Assembly (NCBI RefSeq): GCF_013389595.1
Contig: NZ_CP058306.1
Location: 186,001-250,000 of the forward strand
Origin: Flavobacterium sp. I3-2
Lineage (GTDB): Bacteria; Bacteroidota; Bacteroidia; Flavobacteriales; Flavobacteriaceae
Direction: 5' to 3'
Length of the DNA stretch: 64,000 nt
The notes under the pieces were generated by a model. That model was not told the DNA's origin and made no database searches. It saw only the letters and a list, made by a program, of their open reading frames with translations. Positions 45,046-54,994 of the stretch are shown here, piece after piece. Each line of letters begins with the position of its first letter. Position 1 is the stretch's first letter. Made by a program: the position numbers and the translations under genes.

Positions 45046-45816
45046 CTAACCAATTCTATCTAGCAATCGTTTTAAGTCTGTTGTAATACTTAATTCATCA
45101 AACAGCTTTTTTGATAAGCTTAATGAATTTTGAAAAGCTGTATTTAAATTGTCAGTGTCCAAATCAGATGTTGTCAATCTAAACTCTGAATACCAATCTT
45201 TATCAATATCCTTCTCTAAACTTTTTGTCGGACTTTCCCAATGATGGGGTTGATTTGTTGCTATTCGGATTAACCAAAGTAAATACTTTTGTACAGTTGA
45301 CAGACTGTATGAAGCGTGAGCGTATTCCTGTCTTTTAATCAAATTGTTTGTTGTCAATAATACGTTTATTAGTGATTGACTTAAAAATAAGATATTCTCA
45401 TTTGTAATTCTGTTAGGCAATTTTATTTCAATTTGATTAAGTGTTTCAGTCAAAAAACCGTCCTTGTCAATTAAGTTCATTTGGTCAAAATCACTGAACG
45501 CTACAAAACCCTCCCAAGATTTTATTACGTCAATCTCGTTTACTGTTAAAAAATGAAATTCGCCTCTAATCAGGTTCTCAAAAATTGCAACTTCACTGCC
45601 ATGTTCATTTGTAAAATATAACGCTGTCGGATAAATCTGATTTACCCATTTTTCGGCAGAAAAATTTTCTTTGCTTTTTAGAAAGATATAAAATTCGATG
45701 TCAGAATATTGGTCGCCTTCATTTTTAGTAAACGAACCATACATTAAAACTGCGGAAACATTTCCGTCTTGTTGAGCTATTGATTTAGCTTTGTTAATCA
45801 TTTGTAACTGTATCAT
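45046..45816 (-). CDS. lnu: Lincosamide nucleotidyltransferase (Lnu(B)/Lnu(H)-like)
   Basis: A 256-residue nucleotidyltransferase. The signature MYGSFTKNEGDQYSDIEFYI (residues ~25-44) is nearly identical to that of Lnu(B)-type enzymes, with the GS and D-x-E metal site; LIRGEFHFL and YAHASYSLSTVQKYLLWLIR also match. Enzymes of this group adenylylate lincomycin and clindamycin, giving resistance. It is carried as AT-rich cargo with its own promoter and a leader ORF. Exact substrate is inferred from family. Confidence 0.88.
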   Translation of the reverse strand: MIQLQMINKAKSIAQQDGNVSAVLMYGSFTKNEGDQYSDIEFYIFLKSKENFSAEKWVNQIYPTALYFTNEHGSEVAIFENLIRGEFHFLTVNEIDVIKSWEGFVAFSDFDQMNLIDKDGFLTETLNQIEIKLPNRITNENILFLSQSLINVLLTTNNLIKRQEYAHASYSLSTVQKYLLWLIRIATNQPHHWESPTKSLEKDIDKDWYSEFRLTTSDLDTDNLNTAFQNSLSLSKKLFDELSITTDLKRLLDRIG

Positions 45817-45834
45817 TTGAAATAAGTTTAAAAG

Positions 45835-45894
45835 TTAATAATAAGAATTTGCCTCACTTGACTGTAAGTGAAGATAAAATTCTGTTTCATCCAT
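45835..45894 (-). CDS. Possible 19-codon leader peptide upstream of lnu
   Basis: In the ~125-nt leader of the lnu mRNA an ATG opens a 19-codon frame (MDETEFYLHLQSSEANSYY) that ends 18 bp before the lnu start. The frame contains a small hairpin (TCACTT / AAGTGA). Antibiotic-resistance genes of this kind often have leader peptides that control induction; whether this one does is inference. Confidence 0.4.
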   Translation of the reverse strand: MDETEFYLHLQSSEANSYY

Positions 45895-45949
45895 TTAGAC
45901 AGTTACTTATAGCTTCATTGTAATATATATCTTAATCTTTGGTAAGAAA

Positions 45950-45981
45950 CAAATTTATAAAAAGTATCTTTTAGGTGCAAA
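45950..45981 (-). promoter_or_regulatory. Promoter of the lnu gene
   Basis: On the minus strand TTTG (45981-45978), a 20-bp spacer and TAAATTTG (45957-45950) form an exact Bacteroidota consensus promoter. Transcription would begin ~125 bp before the lnu start, leaving a long leader with a small ORF. Confidence 0.8.
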
Positions 45982-46054
45982 ACATTGTTTTAGTGTCATC
46001 TCTTATTCCGCACACAAAACTAGACCGAATATTTGACGACGGAAAACGAAATAT

Positions 46055-46107
46055 CGCCTCTCAAAGCCGAACTCTGCCACTTCTTCGCAGGTGCTTATCT
46101 AGTGTTC
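46055..46107 (+). repeat. Copy of the DUF1896 upstream region between lnu and tyrS
   Basis: GCCTCTCAAAGCCGAACTCT and the bases after it align with the region just before the DUF1896 gene (49048-49100) and with 47704-47756. It is a further junction remnant, without the coding fragment, between two cargo genes. Confidence 0.65.
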
Positions 46108-46181
46108 CAATAAGTTATTGACGGCAGTGCTGAAAAATTGTGCATACAAGTTTAAACCAAATTATAAGGGAAAAAATTGAC

Positions 46182-47387
46182 TTAGTGCAATTCGTAGAAA
46201 TTCCTTTTACCAATTTTAATTTTAGTTGTTGCTTTTAGTTCAATATTTGTGTATGGTTCTGTCATTTTTTCGTTGTTGATTTGTACGGCTCCACTTTCAA
46301 TCAATCTTCTTATAGCCGATTTTGTCTGTTCGCTTTTCAATTGTACACACAAATCTACCAAAGTAGTACTTCCGTTTTCCGATTGTAATGATTGAATGGA
46401 AACAGGAACAAATACTTTTTCTTCAAAGTTTTTGTTTTGAAATTGATTGGTAAAAAAATCTTCTGCGTGTTGTGATTCATTAGCACTATGGTATTGGGTA
46501 ATGATGTTTTTAGCAATGATTTTTTTGATATTCATCGGGTTTTCTCCGTTTGTTAATCTTTCTTGGAGAGCGTGTTTTTCTTTGATTGAAAAATCAGTTG
46601 CCAAATCCAAAAACTCATTAATCAAACTGTCTGGAACAGACATTGTTTTTCCAAACATTTCGTTGGGTTCGTCTGTTAATCCGATAATATTATTAAGCGA
46701 TTTACTCATTTTTTCCTTTCCGTCCAGTCCTTTGAGTAAGGGCATACACATTACAATTTGAGGGTTCATTTCAAAAGTTTCCTGTAATTGTCTTCCCATT
46801 GTACAGTTGAAAAGTTGGTCAGTTCCACCCATTTCAATATCTGCCTTGATTTTTACCGAATCAAAACCTTGTAAAATAGGGTAAAGTAATTCATGCATTG
46901 CTATTGGTGTGTTTTCTGCAAAACGCTTGTTGAAGTCGTTTCGGTGCATCAGTTGGGCGACCGTAACTTTTGACAAAATCTGGATGACATCAGAAAATGA
47001 AAGTTGATCTAACCAATCAGAATTGAAAACAATATTTGCTTTATCCACATCAATGATCTGTGATAACTGATTGAGGTAAGTTTGGGCATTGTGTTGTACT
47101 TCTTCTACAGATAATGGTTTTCTGCTTTTATTTTTGCCTGTAGGATCTCCAATTCGTGCAGTGAAACTACCGACTAAGATCACAATTTGGTGCCCCAAAT
47201 CCTGAAATTGTTTCAGCTTTTTCAATACAACTGCGTGTCCCAAATGCAAATCGGGGGCAGTCGGGTCAAACCCCAGCTTGATAATCAGTTTTCGGTTTTC
47301 TTTTCTTGCTTGTTCTAATTTTTCTTCTAATCCATTTTCGGGAAGAATGATTTCTACGTTTTCTTTTAGTTTTTTAATCGTTTCCAT
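46182..47387 (-). CDS. tyrS: Tyrosyl-tRNA synthetase (mobile cargo copy)
   Basis: A complete 401-residue class I synthetase charging tRNA-Tyr. The ATP-binding HIGH-type motif is HLGH (residues 48-51) within GFDPTAPDLHLGHAVVLKKL, and the second motif is KEKMSKSLNN. The C-terminal S4-like RNA-binding domain ends at RNFYELH. The GFDPTAPDLHLGH form belongs to the TyrZ-like subgroup, distinct from the usual long Bacteroidota TyrRS, so this is likely a second, acquired enzyme, perhaps resistant to TyrRS inhibitors. It is preceded by an attenuator. Confidence 0.93.
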   Translation of the reverse strand: METIKKLKENVEIILPENGLEEKLEQARKENRKLIIKLGFDPTAPDLHLGHAVVLKKLKQFQDLGHQIVILVGSFTARIGDPTGKNKSRKPLSVEEVQHNAQTYLNQLSQIIDVDKANIVFNSDWLDQLSFSDVIQILSKVTVAQLMHRNDFNKRFAENTPIAMHELLYPILQGFDSVKIKADIEMGGTDQLFNCTMGRQLQETFEMNPQIVMCMPLLKGLDGKEKMSKSLNNIIGLTDEPNEMFGKTMSVPDSLINEFLDLATDFSIKEKHALQERLTNGENPMNIKKIIAKNIITQYHSANESQHAEDFFTNQFQNKNFEEKVFVPVSIQSLQSENGSTTLVDLCVQLKSEQTKSAIRRLIESGAVQINNEKMTEPYTNIELKATTKIKIGKRNFYELH

Positions 47388-47401
47388 TTTTTTGAAAATA
47401 A

Positions 47402-47429
47402 AAAAGCCCGAGCTTATGCTCGGGCTTTT
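47402..47429 (-). terminator. Attenuator terminator in the tyrS leader
   Basis: Perfect 12-bp stem AAAAGCCCGAGC / GCTCGGGCTTTT with a 4-base loop, followed on the minus strand by TTATTTT, so the tail is T-rich. It ends only 14 bp before the tyrS ATG, downstream of the tyrS promoter, so it would stop transcription before the gene unless prevented. Its first arm can pair with GCTCGG in the leader-peptide frame (47494-47489). Confidence 0.85.
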
Positions 47430-47455
47430 AGGTTATGTTATTAAAATCGTTTACT

Positions 47456-47557
47456 TTATTGATTCATTTTGAAATAGACACAGCCTTTCCGAGCAGATAT
47501 TATTTCATAATAATTGCTGAAAAAAGGAAGGCGTAATATATTGTCTAAATGTTTCAT
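47456..47557 (-). CDS. tyrS leader peptide with tandem Tyr codons
   Basis: A 33-codon ORF between the tyrS promoter and the terminator. It begins MKHLDNILRLPFFSNYYEII and ends VYFKMNQ. Tyr codons are at positions 16, 17 and 28. The ATG is 8 bp after the -7 box, so translation may be leaderless. Codons 22-23 (GCT CGG) form the antiterminator strand, five codons after the Tyr pair, a spacing suited to ribosome stalling control. Confidence 0.7.
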   Translation of the reverse strand: MKHLDNILRLPFFSNYYEIISARKGCVYFKMNQ

Positions 47558-47564
47558 TCTGAGG

Positions 47565-47596
47565 CAAATTTAGCTTTTATTGTTTAAATATGCAAA
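47565..47596 (-). promoter_or_regulatory. Promoter of the tyrS leader transcript
   Basis: On the minus strand TTTG (47596-47593), a 20-bp spacer and TAAATTTG (47572-47565) match the Bacteroidota promoter consensus exactly. It drives the leader peptide and tyrS. Confidence 0.85.
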
Positions 47597-47703
47597 TAAA
47601 ACCTATTGTCCGAATTACGATATGTTTCATTGTTACTTTTATTTAGTAAAAATTTCTCTCTAGTCGTTAGAGGGTACGTGTGTTTATAATTACGTCAAAT
47701 ACT
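47597..47703. other. AT-rich intergenic stretch upstream of tyrS promoter
   Basis: No gene or motif recognised; it joins the tyrS promoter to scar B. Confidence 0.3.
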
Positions 47704-47991
47704 GCCTTTCAAAGCCATACCCTGCCACATTTTTAAAGGCTCTTATCAACTGCTGTAATTTTAAATCTAAACAAAATTATAGTATGGATGCACAATTATT
47801 ATTAAACGTAAGCTTTCCCGAAAAGCGAACGATCATATGCTATCCGGTGCCTATTGCCGTTTTTTAATCATTGACGAGATGGAACTTAACTATATTGGAG
47901 CATCACTCAAAGATGTGGGTAAAAAATGGTTTGCCTTTTCGAGAATGGATATGAGGTTAGTAGAATGATTCAAATTTTAAATAATCAAACG
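47704..47991 (+). pseudogene. Scar B: DUF1896 upstream/5' fragment fused to ORF6N 3' fragment
   Basis: 47704-47835 aligns with the upstream region and start of the DUF1896 gene (CTTTCAAAGCCATACCCTGC; ATGGATGCACAA; AGCTTTCCCGAAAAGCGAAC). From about 47860 it continues as the 3' end of an ORF6N gene (FLIIDEMELNYIGASLKDVG, then KKWFAFSRMDM) and decays by frameshift. The same chimera as scar A but diverged in sequence, so the two arose separately or long ago. Confidence 0.8.
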
Positions 47992-48011
47992 TGAGATTAA
48001 CCATAAAGATA

Positions 48012-48497
48012 TTATTGACAAGTCGGTTTGATCAGCTTTAAAGTTATTCCGATCTGCCCTAAATGATAAACGTCGTGTTGAATCAATCCTTCAAGAATCG
48101 TTCTGTTGGTGAACTTGCTGTTTTGGCAGTATTGGTTTAGAAACGCATCGTTCTGATCTTCCAGAAATTCTATCAGTTCGGCAGAAATTCTATAAAAATC
48201 TTCTCTGACCGCTTTCCAGCCAACTTCTTTCAACAGAGAATTTGGCTTCCAGTTTTCGGGGCTTTCATAGGTCAGTGTTGCCGGATTGCCGTTTAATTTC
48301 TTTATGTTTTCTTCTTTCCAAACAGTCAAATGAGAAACAAGCTCCGCTACGCTGTGGATCTCAGGCAGCGGTTTTTGAAAAGCAGCGTCATCTGACAGGT
48401 TGCAGATCCTATTGTCAAAGTTAACGTCTAACCAGTTTTCCTGATTGATTATTGCGATTTGTCTATCGATTATTTCCTTGAGTTCTGGATTATTCAT
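48012..48497 (-). CDS. DinB-like protein
   Basis: A 161-residue protein of the DinB/YfiT-like four-helix fold. Metal-binding histidines fit the family: one in HSVAELVSHLTVWKEE (about residue 43-58) and two in LIQHDVYHLGQIG (about 138-150). Members include thiol-dependent enzymes and detoxification proteins; substrate unknown. It overlaps the upstream GyrI-like gene by 8 bp. Confidence 0.8.
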   Translation of the reverse strand: MNNPELKEIIDRQIAIINQENWLDVNFDNRICNLSDDAAFQKPLPEIHSVAELVSHLTVWKEENIKKLNGNPATLTYESPENWKPNSLLKEVGWKAVREDFYRISAELIEFLEDQNDAFLNQYCQNSKFTNRTILEGLIQHDVYHLGQIGITLKLIKPTCQ

Positions 48498-48972
48498 TGC
48501 CGGATGCTAAAATTTCATTAGATTGTTTAACTACGGAGAGGTAAATATCAACCTCTGCATTTTCCCAGTTATGGCTCTTTTCACCATAAACCTCAAAGTC
48601 AAAACCATATTTTCGCTTAAGGTCTGAACTCCATATCTTCTCCCAAACTTCCGTAACGCAGCCAGTCATTTGACCTTTGGCGGTTTCCTTATGATAGGTT
48701 TGTTCTGGAATGATCAATTCATCTAAATTTTGAGGTACGTTGGTCTCGTCTTCCACCTTACAACCGATGAAATAAGAAAACAAGCCATCTGCATCGCTTT
48801 CGTAATCAAAATACACGGCATACACCTCATCTGAAATTTTATTCGGAATCTGCTCTGTAATTTTCTCAACTTCAAATTTTTCCCATAATCTGCCGCAATC
48901 CTTCCCTGATTGTCCGTTTTCGTTTTTCGTTTTTCCTGGTAGCTTAAGTCCGATAAGTTTAAATGATTTCAT
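48490..48972 (-). CDS. GyrI-like/effector-binding domain protein
   Basis: A 160-residue GyrI-like protein: FKLIGLKLPGKTKNENGQSG at the start, VYAVYFDYESDADGLFSYFI in the middle and DFEVYGEKSHNWENAEVDIY near the end. This fold binds small hydrophobic molecules in AraC/MerR effector domains and stand-alone proteins. It begins a two-gene cargo operon with the DinB-like gene. Confidence 0.85.
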   Translation of the reverse strand: MKSFKLIGLKLPGKTKNENGQSGKDCGRLWEKFEVEKITEQIPNKISDEVYAVYFDYESDADGLFSYFIGCKVEDETNVPQNLDELIIPEQTYHKETAKGQMTGCVTEVWEKIWSSDLKRKYGFDFEVYGEKSHNWENAEVDIYLSVVKQSNEILASGNE

Positions 48973-49004
48973 CTTATAGCTGTTTTCTTATTGTCGTAAA
49001 ATTA

Positions 49005-49012
49005 CAAATTTA
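49005..49012 (-). promoter_or_regulatory. -7 box of the GyrI/DinB operon
   Basis: TAAATTTG on the minus strand, an exact TAnnTTTG match, 33 bp before the ATG. The nearest TTTG upstream is at a 27-bp spacing, longer than usual, so only the -7 element is well supported. Confidence 0.5.
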
Positions 49013-49047
49013 TTCCTCTTGTATTTTGATTTAATAAGCCAAATTCT

Positions 49048-49138
49048 ACCTCTCAAAGCCAAACCCTGCCACATCTTCAAAGGCGCTCATCTACTGCTGT
49101 AATTTTAGGTTTCAAGTAAAATTCTAAAACAATAATGT
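49048..49138 (+). repeat. Reference copy of the repeated DUF1896 upstream region
   Basis: ACCTCTCAAAGCCAAACCCT followed by GCCACATCTTCAAAGGCGC and a stretch to the DUF1896 start. Related copies lie at 44566 (partial), 46055 and 47704. It probably contains the promoter of the DUF1896-methylase/helicase operon, although no exact consensus was found. Confidence 0.65.
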
Positions 49139-49576
49139 ATGGATACACAGCAAAAAGACCTATCGTATTTCAGGTTACGACTGCAAGAATTATTAAATGC
49201 CAGCTTTCCCGAAAAAGCAAACGACCAAAAATTTATAGAGCAACGTTCCTCATGGGCTACCAATGCCTACGAGGGTGCTTTTCGTTCGGGAAATACTATT
49301 GAGCAATGCAACGAAATAGCCAATTACATACTTTTTGAGGGTTTGCATTTCTCCAAATTCGATACCGTTTTTCAGGTGGTATGCAATGAGTTTGATACCA
49401 TAATGGCAGATGAGGAATTGAGACCGTTTGCTCTTAAAATGTTTCCTGTTTGCGAGCCTGTTTTCTCCGGCTATGAACTAACCGATGATTTCGCATACGG
49501 ATATGAGTTTGATTTACTCTATACCGAAATAGCAGGAACCATCGCAATATGGATACAGGAAAATGGGCTTCAGTAA
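49139..49576 (+). CDS. DUF1896 protein
   Basis: A 145-residue DUF1896 protein ([40 protein letters not shown] centre at residues ~100-122). It is always small, acidic and found upstream of the giant methylase/helicase in Bacteroidota conjugative elements, as here with a 14-bp overlap. Function unknown. Its 5' end is the source of the scars in the cargo region. Confidence 0.88.
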   Translation: MDTQQKDLSYFRLRLQELLNASFPEKANDQKFIEQRSSWATNAYEGAFRSGNTIEQCNEIANYILFEGLHFSKFDTVFQVVCNEFDTIMADEELRPFALKMFPVCEPVFSGYELTDDFAYGYEFDLLYTEIAGTIAIWIQENGLQ

Positions 49577-52500
49577 GAAGCAACATCTCCAACTGAATAT
49601 TGATGCCCTACGAATTGCTTTTAAACTGGAAAAGGAGAAACGACAAGCCACCGTAGGCGAAAGACTGCTAATGATGCAATACAGCGGATTTGGGGGCCTT
49701 AAATTCGTGTTGAACCCCATAGCGAACGAAATAGACATCAATCATTGGAGAAAAACAGAACACGACCTTTTCCCGATTACGCAGGAACTCCACCAACTAC
49801 TCAAAGGAAATTCAGAAGACGAAAAGCAATACCGCAGGTACGTGGACAGTATGAAAAGCTCCGTACTGACGGCTTTTTATACACCACCACAGGTCATAGA
49901 TGCGATTTCCGCAACCTTGCGTGAAAGCGGTGTGAATATTGATAAATTCCTCGAACCCTCCGCAGGTATCGGCTCATTCGTACAATCTTTTTCAGAAAAC
50001 CAAAAAAGTGTTACCGCTTATGAAAAGGATCTGCTGACAGGCAAAATTTTAAAACAGCTTTATCCCGAAAGCAATATCCGTGTGAGTGGCTTTGAGGAAA
50101 TTCCCGAAAAAGAACAAAACAATTATGATGTAATCGCAAGCAATATCCCTTTCGGAGATACTTCGGTATTCGACCTTTCCTACTCCCGAAGCAAAGACGG
50201 TGCAAAAGTACAAGCAGCCCGAAGCATACACAATTACTTTTTCCTGAAAGGTACTGATATGCTACGTGAGGGCGGTTTATTGGCTTACATTACCTCGCAG
50301 GGCATTCTCAACAGCCCAAAGAACGAACCGATACGCAGGGCATTGATGCACGATAATAATTTGGTTTCGGTTGTCCGCTTGCCCAACAACCTGTTTACAG
50401 AATATGCAGGTACAGAAGTCGGAAGTGATTTGATTATCCTGCAAAAGAATACGGCTAAACAAAACTTGACCGAAACGGAAGAACTGTTTTGTCAAAGCAA
50501 GCAAACTGAATACAATACTCCGGGCAATGCGCTCTTTCAGGACAGCACAAGGATTTTGCATACCGACCGTAAATTAGACACCGACCCTTACGGGCAACCT
50601 GCACTTATTTATACACACAAAGACGGTATTGAGGGAATTGCTAAAGACCTCAAACAAATGCTTTCAGAAGATTTTGGCGAGCATCTGAATTTGAATTTAT
50701 ACAAAGGCGAACGGAACGATGAGCCTGTTATACAAATTCCGATTAAACCAACGGTTACACCTCGGGTTATCGAACCTGTAACCATTCAACCGGAAATACA
50801 ATCTTTATCTTTTCCTATAATCAATCGGGAAAGTCCGCAGGAATCAAAGCAACTAAGCATTTTCGACTTGTTTGAAAATGCGAACGAACCTGTAATGGTT
50901 GTTTCTCCGCCCAAAAGAATGATGCAAGTTAAAAGGCAAAGCACCAACAAAAGCAGCCGTGCAATAGGTCGCCAACCTGACCTGTTCAGTAGTGCGATGC
51001 AGCAACCTTATACGGCCCCTGTTACTAATAGAGCCACCAATGGAAATATATCTACTAATGGCAAAAAACAGGAAGTTATCGGCGACCTGTTTTCACAAAT
51101 AAACGGGAATGGCCAAGCTGCTCAACCAGCCATTCCCGACACCATTCCTGAACCTGCTCCTTATAGTGGCGAACTGCAATCGTACCACCGTAATGATTGC
51201 CTTGTTGTGGATAATGGTTGGGTCGGTCATCTGCAAGATGTAGATACATCACACGGTACGGCAGTTTTCCATCCTTTGCAGTTACCGACCTTACAAAAAG
51301 CAAGAGCCGAAGCGTACATTGCTGTACGTGATGTTTACCAAGACCTTTACAATAAAGAGGCAAAGTTTCAGACAGAATACAAGGAAGAACGGGATACTCT
51401 GAACCGTCTCTACGATGCCTTTACCAAACGTTACAGCAACCTCAATAGTGCTGATAATATCAAGCTCATCAAAACGGATAGTTCCGGTAAGGAAATACCT
51501 TATCTGGAGCGTGTCGTTGGTGGCGTGATACACAAAGCGGATATATTCATCCGTCCGGTAAGTTTCTCCACCTCAATAATAGCAACGGACAATCCCGAAG
51601 AAGCGTTAGCGGCTTCGCTGAACAAATATGGAAGCGTGGATTTGGACTATATGTCCGAAATCAGCGGTATGACCGATGATGCTTTGAAAGAAGCCTTACA
51701 CGGTCGTATCTATTACAATCCTCTGCAAAAAGAATATGAAATATCCGAACGCTGGATTGCAGGAAACGTAGTAGAGAAAGTCCAAGAGGTACAGAACTAC
51801 ATTGAAAACAATCCCAATGATACCGAAGCCAAAACAAGCCTTACCGTTTTGGAAGAAGCCCGACCAAGACGAATTGAGTTTGAGGAACTCGATTTTAATT
51901 TAGGTGAACGCTGGATACCCACTGGCATTTATGCCCGCTTTGCTTCACATCTTTTTGATACAGACGTTCTCGTTCATTACTCTGAAAGCTCCGATGACTT
52001 TTCAGTAAAGTGCGACCGTAAGAATTTGCATATATGGGAAAAATACGCTGTTAAAGCCGAAAGCCGAACGTTTGACGGGATTGCTCTGCTCAAACACGCC
52101 CTCGTCAATACTACGCCGGACATTACCAAAAAAATTACGGTTGGCGACCAAGAGGTCAAAGTGCGGGATATGGAAGCCATACAAATGGCGAATACCAAGA
52201 TTGATGCAATCCGAACCGCCTTTACAGACTGGCTTCATGCCCAAAATGATGAATTTAAGACAAGACTTACCGACAAATACAACGACACGTTTAACTGCTT
52301 TGTCCGTCCGAATTACGACGGAACTCACCAGAGCTTTCCCGGTTTAGACCGCAAAGCACTCGGAATTGAAGATTTGTATTCCAGCCAAAAGGACACCGTT
52401 TGGATGATAAAGCTGAACAACGGTGCTATCTGCGACCACGAAGTAGGTGCAGGAAAAACGTTGGTTATGTGTACTGCTGCACAGGAAATGAAGCGTTTGT

Positions 52501-54986
52501 GCTTAGCCCATAAACCGATGATTATTGGTCTGAAAAGCAATGTTCACGAAATTGCCGAAGCGTACCGCACTGCTTACCCACACGCTAAAATCCTATTTCC
52601 GGGCAAAGAAGATTTTACGCCCCAAAAACGCCTGAGGATTTTTGGCGACATTAAAAACAACGATTGGGATTGTGTGATACTGACACACGACCAATTCGGA
52701 ATGATACCGCAATCGCCCGAAATTCAAAAAGAAATACTCCAAATAGAATTAGACAGCGTAGAGCGTAACCTTGATGCCCTGCAATCGCAAGGCAAGGAAG
52801 TTACCAGAGGGATGCTTGCCGGAGTAATCAAACGGAAAGAAAATCTCGAAGTAAAACTCAAAACCCTGCAACACGATATTGAAAATCGTAAAGATGATGT
52901 GGTGGATTTTAAGATGATGGGCATTGACCATTTGTTCGTTGATGAAAGCCACCAATTCAAAAACCTGATGTTCAACACAAGGCATTCAAGAGTTGCAGGA
53001 TTGGGTAATGTGGATGGTAGCCAAAAGGCAATCAACCTACTATTTGCCATTCGTACCATTCAGGAACGCACCAATGCAGATATGGGAGCAACGTTTCTTT
53101 CGGGAACTACCATCAGTAATTCGTTAACCGAACTGTACTTACTATTCAAATACCTCAGACCAAGAGCAATGGAAAAACAGGGCATTCATTCCTTTGATGC
53201 CTGGGCTGCTATTTACGCAAGGAAAACGACCGATTATGAATTTTCGGTTGCCAACAATATTGTTGCAAAAGAACGTTTCCGCTATTTTATCAAAGTACCA
53301 GAGTTGGCACAATTCTATTCTGAAATCACGGATTACCGGACAGCAAAAGATATAGGCATTGACCGTCCCGAAAAGAACGAGGTACTGTATAACATACCGC
53401 CTACTCCCGACCAGGAAGATTTTATCCAAAAACTGATGGAATTTGCCAAATCCGGAAATGCCTCTTTATTGGGAAGATCACCATTATCTCCGTCAGAAGA
53501 AAAGGCAAAGATGCTCATCGCTACCGACTATGCCCGCAAGATGTCTTTGGATATGCGTATGGTAAGCGGTACGTATGATGACCACCCCGACAATAAAGCT
53601 TCGCATTGTGCAGCCAACATTGCTAAATATTACAACCAATATAATGCACAGAAAGGAACGCAGTTCGTTTTTTCCGATTTGGGAACCTACAAGCCAGGCG
53701 AATGGAATGTGTACTCAGAAATCAAACGCAAGCTTGTGGAAGACCACGTTATTCCGGCTCATGAAGTCCGCTTTATACAAGAAGCCAAAAATGATAAGCA
53801 ACGTAAGGAGCTTATCAAAGGGATGAACGAAGGCAAAATCCGTGTACTGTTCGGTTCAACCAGTATGTTGGGTACAGGTGTGAATGCACAGAAAAGAGCC
53901 GTTGCCGTTCATCATCTGGACACACCGTGGCGACCGAGCGACCTTGCTCAAAGGGATGGCAGAGCTGTTCGTAAAGGCAATGAAATTGCCAAGTTCTTTG
54001 CAGAGAACAAAGTAGATGTGATTATCTATGCTGTGGAAAAATCACTGGATAGCTACAAGTTCAACCTACTATACAACAAACAGCTTTTCATAGACCAATT
54101 AAAAAATAACAATCTCGGCAAACGCACTATTGACGAGGGCAGTATGGACGAAAAATCAGGTATGAACTTTTCGGAATATGTGGCTATCCTGTCAGGAAAT
54201 ACAGACCTGTTGGATAAAGCCAAACTGGAAAAGCAGATTGCCGGATTGGAAAGCGAAAAGCAGGCTTTCAATCGTTCTAAATTCAGTGCCAAGTATAAGC
54301 TGGAAGACTATTCGACAGAACTCGACAAAGCCAAATCGCGCTTTGATCGCATGAGCCTCGACTGGGATAATTTGCAGCAACGCATACAAAAACGTTCTGA
54401 CGGTAGTATCGAGAACCCTGTGCTGTTGGATGGCTTACCGCCCAATGCAGATATAAAACAAATTGGTACAAAGCTCAACCAGCTTGCAGACAAAGCCCGC
54501 ACCGGAGGTCAGTATGAAGAAATCGGTACATTGTACAGATTTATGTTGTTGGTCAAAACCGAAATATCCGAAAAAGAGAGCGTGGATATACGGGTAAACC
54601 GCTTTTTAGTGCAGGGCGAGGGCAATATCAAATATACCTACAACAACGGTGTCATCGCTAAGGATGAGAAGCTGGCGGTTATGAACTTCCTTAATGCACT
54701 GGAGAAACTACCTGGCTATATTGATCAGGAGCAAAAGAAAATTACTGAAATCCAAAAAGATTTACCTGTTCTTCAGGAAGTGGTAAACGGCACGTGGTCT
54801 AAGGAAAACCGATTGAGTGAACTCAAAACGGAACTTGCATCCGTAGAACGAAAGATACAGTTATCCATCACTCCGGAAACGAAAGAAGAACCTGCGGAGC
54901 AAACCGAAAAGCAGAAAGAAACCCCAAAGGCTTCTGAAAGTATTGTACTCACTAATCGTATTCAAATATCACGAGGGGTGTTATAA
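49563..54986 (+). CDS. Giant N6-methylase/SF2 helicase of conjugative element
   Basis: An 1807-residue protein. The N-terminal third is a methyltransferase-like domain with [11 protein letters not shown] (about 127-137) and ASNIPFGD (about 191-198; a variant of NPPF). The second half is an SNF2-like helicase with [13 protein letters not shown] (Walker A, about 958-970), VDESHQFKN (about 1126-1134) and [13 protein letters not shown] (motif VI, about 1461-1473). A coiled-coil tail follows. These proteins are common in CTnDOT-type elements and may protect or remodel transferred DNA; exact role is not established. Confidence 0.9.
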   Translation: MGFSKKQHLQLNIDALRIAFKLEKEKRQATVGERLLMMQYSGFGGLKFVLNPIANEIDINHWRKTEHDLFPITQELHQLLKGNSEDEKQYRRYVDSMKSSVLTAFYTPPQVIDAISATLRESGVNIDKFLEPSAGIGSFVQSFSENQKSVTAYEKDLLTGKILKQLYPESNIRVSGFEEIPEKEQNNYDVIASNIPFGDTSVFDLSYSRSKDGAKVQAARSIHNYFFLKGTDMLREGGLLAYITSQGILNSPKNEPIRRALMHDNNLVSVVRLPNNLFTEYAGTEVGSDLIILQKNTAKQNLTETEELFCQSKQTEYNTPGNALFQDSTRILHTDRKLDTDPYGQPALIYTHKDGIEGIAKDLKQMLSEDFGEHLNLNLYKGERNDEPVIQIPIKPTVTPRVIEPVTIQPEIQSLSFPIINRESPQESKQLSIFDLFENANEPVMVVSPPKRMMQVKRQSTNKSSRAIGRQPDLFSSAMQQPYTAPVTNRATNGNISTNGKKQEVIGDLFSQINGNGQAAQPAIPDTIPEPAPYSGELQSYHRNDCLVVDNGWVGHLQDVDTSHGTAVFHPLQLPTLQKARAEAYIAVRDVYQDLYNKEAKFQTEYKEERDTLNRLYDAFTKRYSNLNSADNIKLIKTDSSGKEIPYLERVVGGVIHKADIFIRPVSFSTSIIATDNPEEALAASLNKYGSVDLDYMSEISGMTDDALKEALHGRIYYNPLQKEYEISERWIAGNVVEKVQEVQNYIENNPNDTEAKTSLTVLEEARPRRIEFEELDFNLGERWIPTGIYARFASHLFDTDVLVHYSESSDDFSVKCDRKNLHIWEKYAVKAESRTFDGIALLKHALVNTTPDITKKITVGDQEVKVRDMEAIQMANTKIDAIRTAFTDWLHAQNDEFKTRLTDKYNDTFNCFVRPNYDGTHQSFPGLDRKALGIEDLYSSQKDTVWMIKLNNGAICDHEVGAGKTLVMCTAAQEMKRLCLAHKPMIIGLKSNVHEIAEAYRTAYPHAKILFPGKEDFTPQKRLRIFGDIKNNDWDCVILTHDQFGMIPQSPEIQKEILQIELDSVERNLDALQSQGKEVTRGMLAGVIKRKENLEVKLKTLQHDIENRKDDVVDFKMMGIDHLFVDESHQFKNLMFNTRHSRVAGLGNVDGSQKAINLLFAIRTIQERTNADMGATFLSGTTISNSLTELYLLFKYLRPRAMEKQGIHSFDAWAAIYARKTTDYEFSVANNIVAKERFRYFIKVPELAQFYSEITDYRTAKDIGIDRPEKNEVLYNIPPTPDQEDFIQKLMEFAKSGNASLLGRSPLSPSEEKAKMLIATDYARKMSLDMRMVSGTYDDHPDNKASHCAANIAKYYNQYNAQKGTQFVFSDLGTYKPGEWNVYSEIKRKLVEDHVIPAHEVRFIQEAKNDKQRKELIKGMNEGKIRVLFGSTSMLGTGVNAQKRAVAVHHLDTPWRPSDLAQRDGRAVRKGNEIAKFFAENKVDVIIYAVEKSLDSYKFNLLYNKQLFIDQLKNNNLGKRTIDEGSMDEKSGMNFSEYVAILSGNTDLLDKAKLEKQIAGLESEKQAFNRSKFSAKYKLEDYSTELDKAKSRFDRMSLDWDNLQQRIQKRSDGSIENPVLLDGLPPNADIKQIGTKLNQLADKARTGGQYEEIGTLYRFMLLVKTEISEKESVDIRVNRFLVQGEGNIKYTYNNGVIAKDEKLAVMNFLNALEKLPGYIDQEQKKITEIQKDLPVLQEVVNGTWSKENRLSELKTELASVERKIQLSITPETKEEPAEQTEKQKETPKASESIVLTNRIQISRGVL

Positions 54987-54994
54987 GAATGCTA

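Noticed and set aside
47402..47429. T-box riboswitch upstream of tyrS
   Set aside because: The terminator is right, but no T-box core sequence or specifier loop is seen, and T-boxes are not typical of Bacteroidota; a leader-peptide attenuator explains the elements better.
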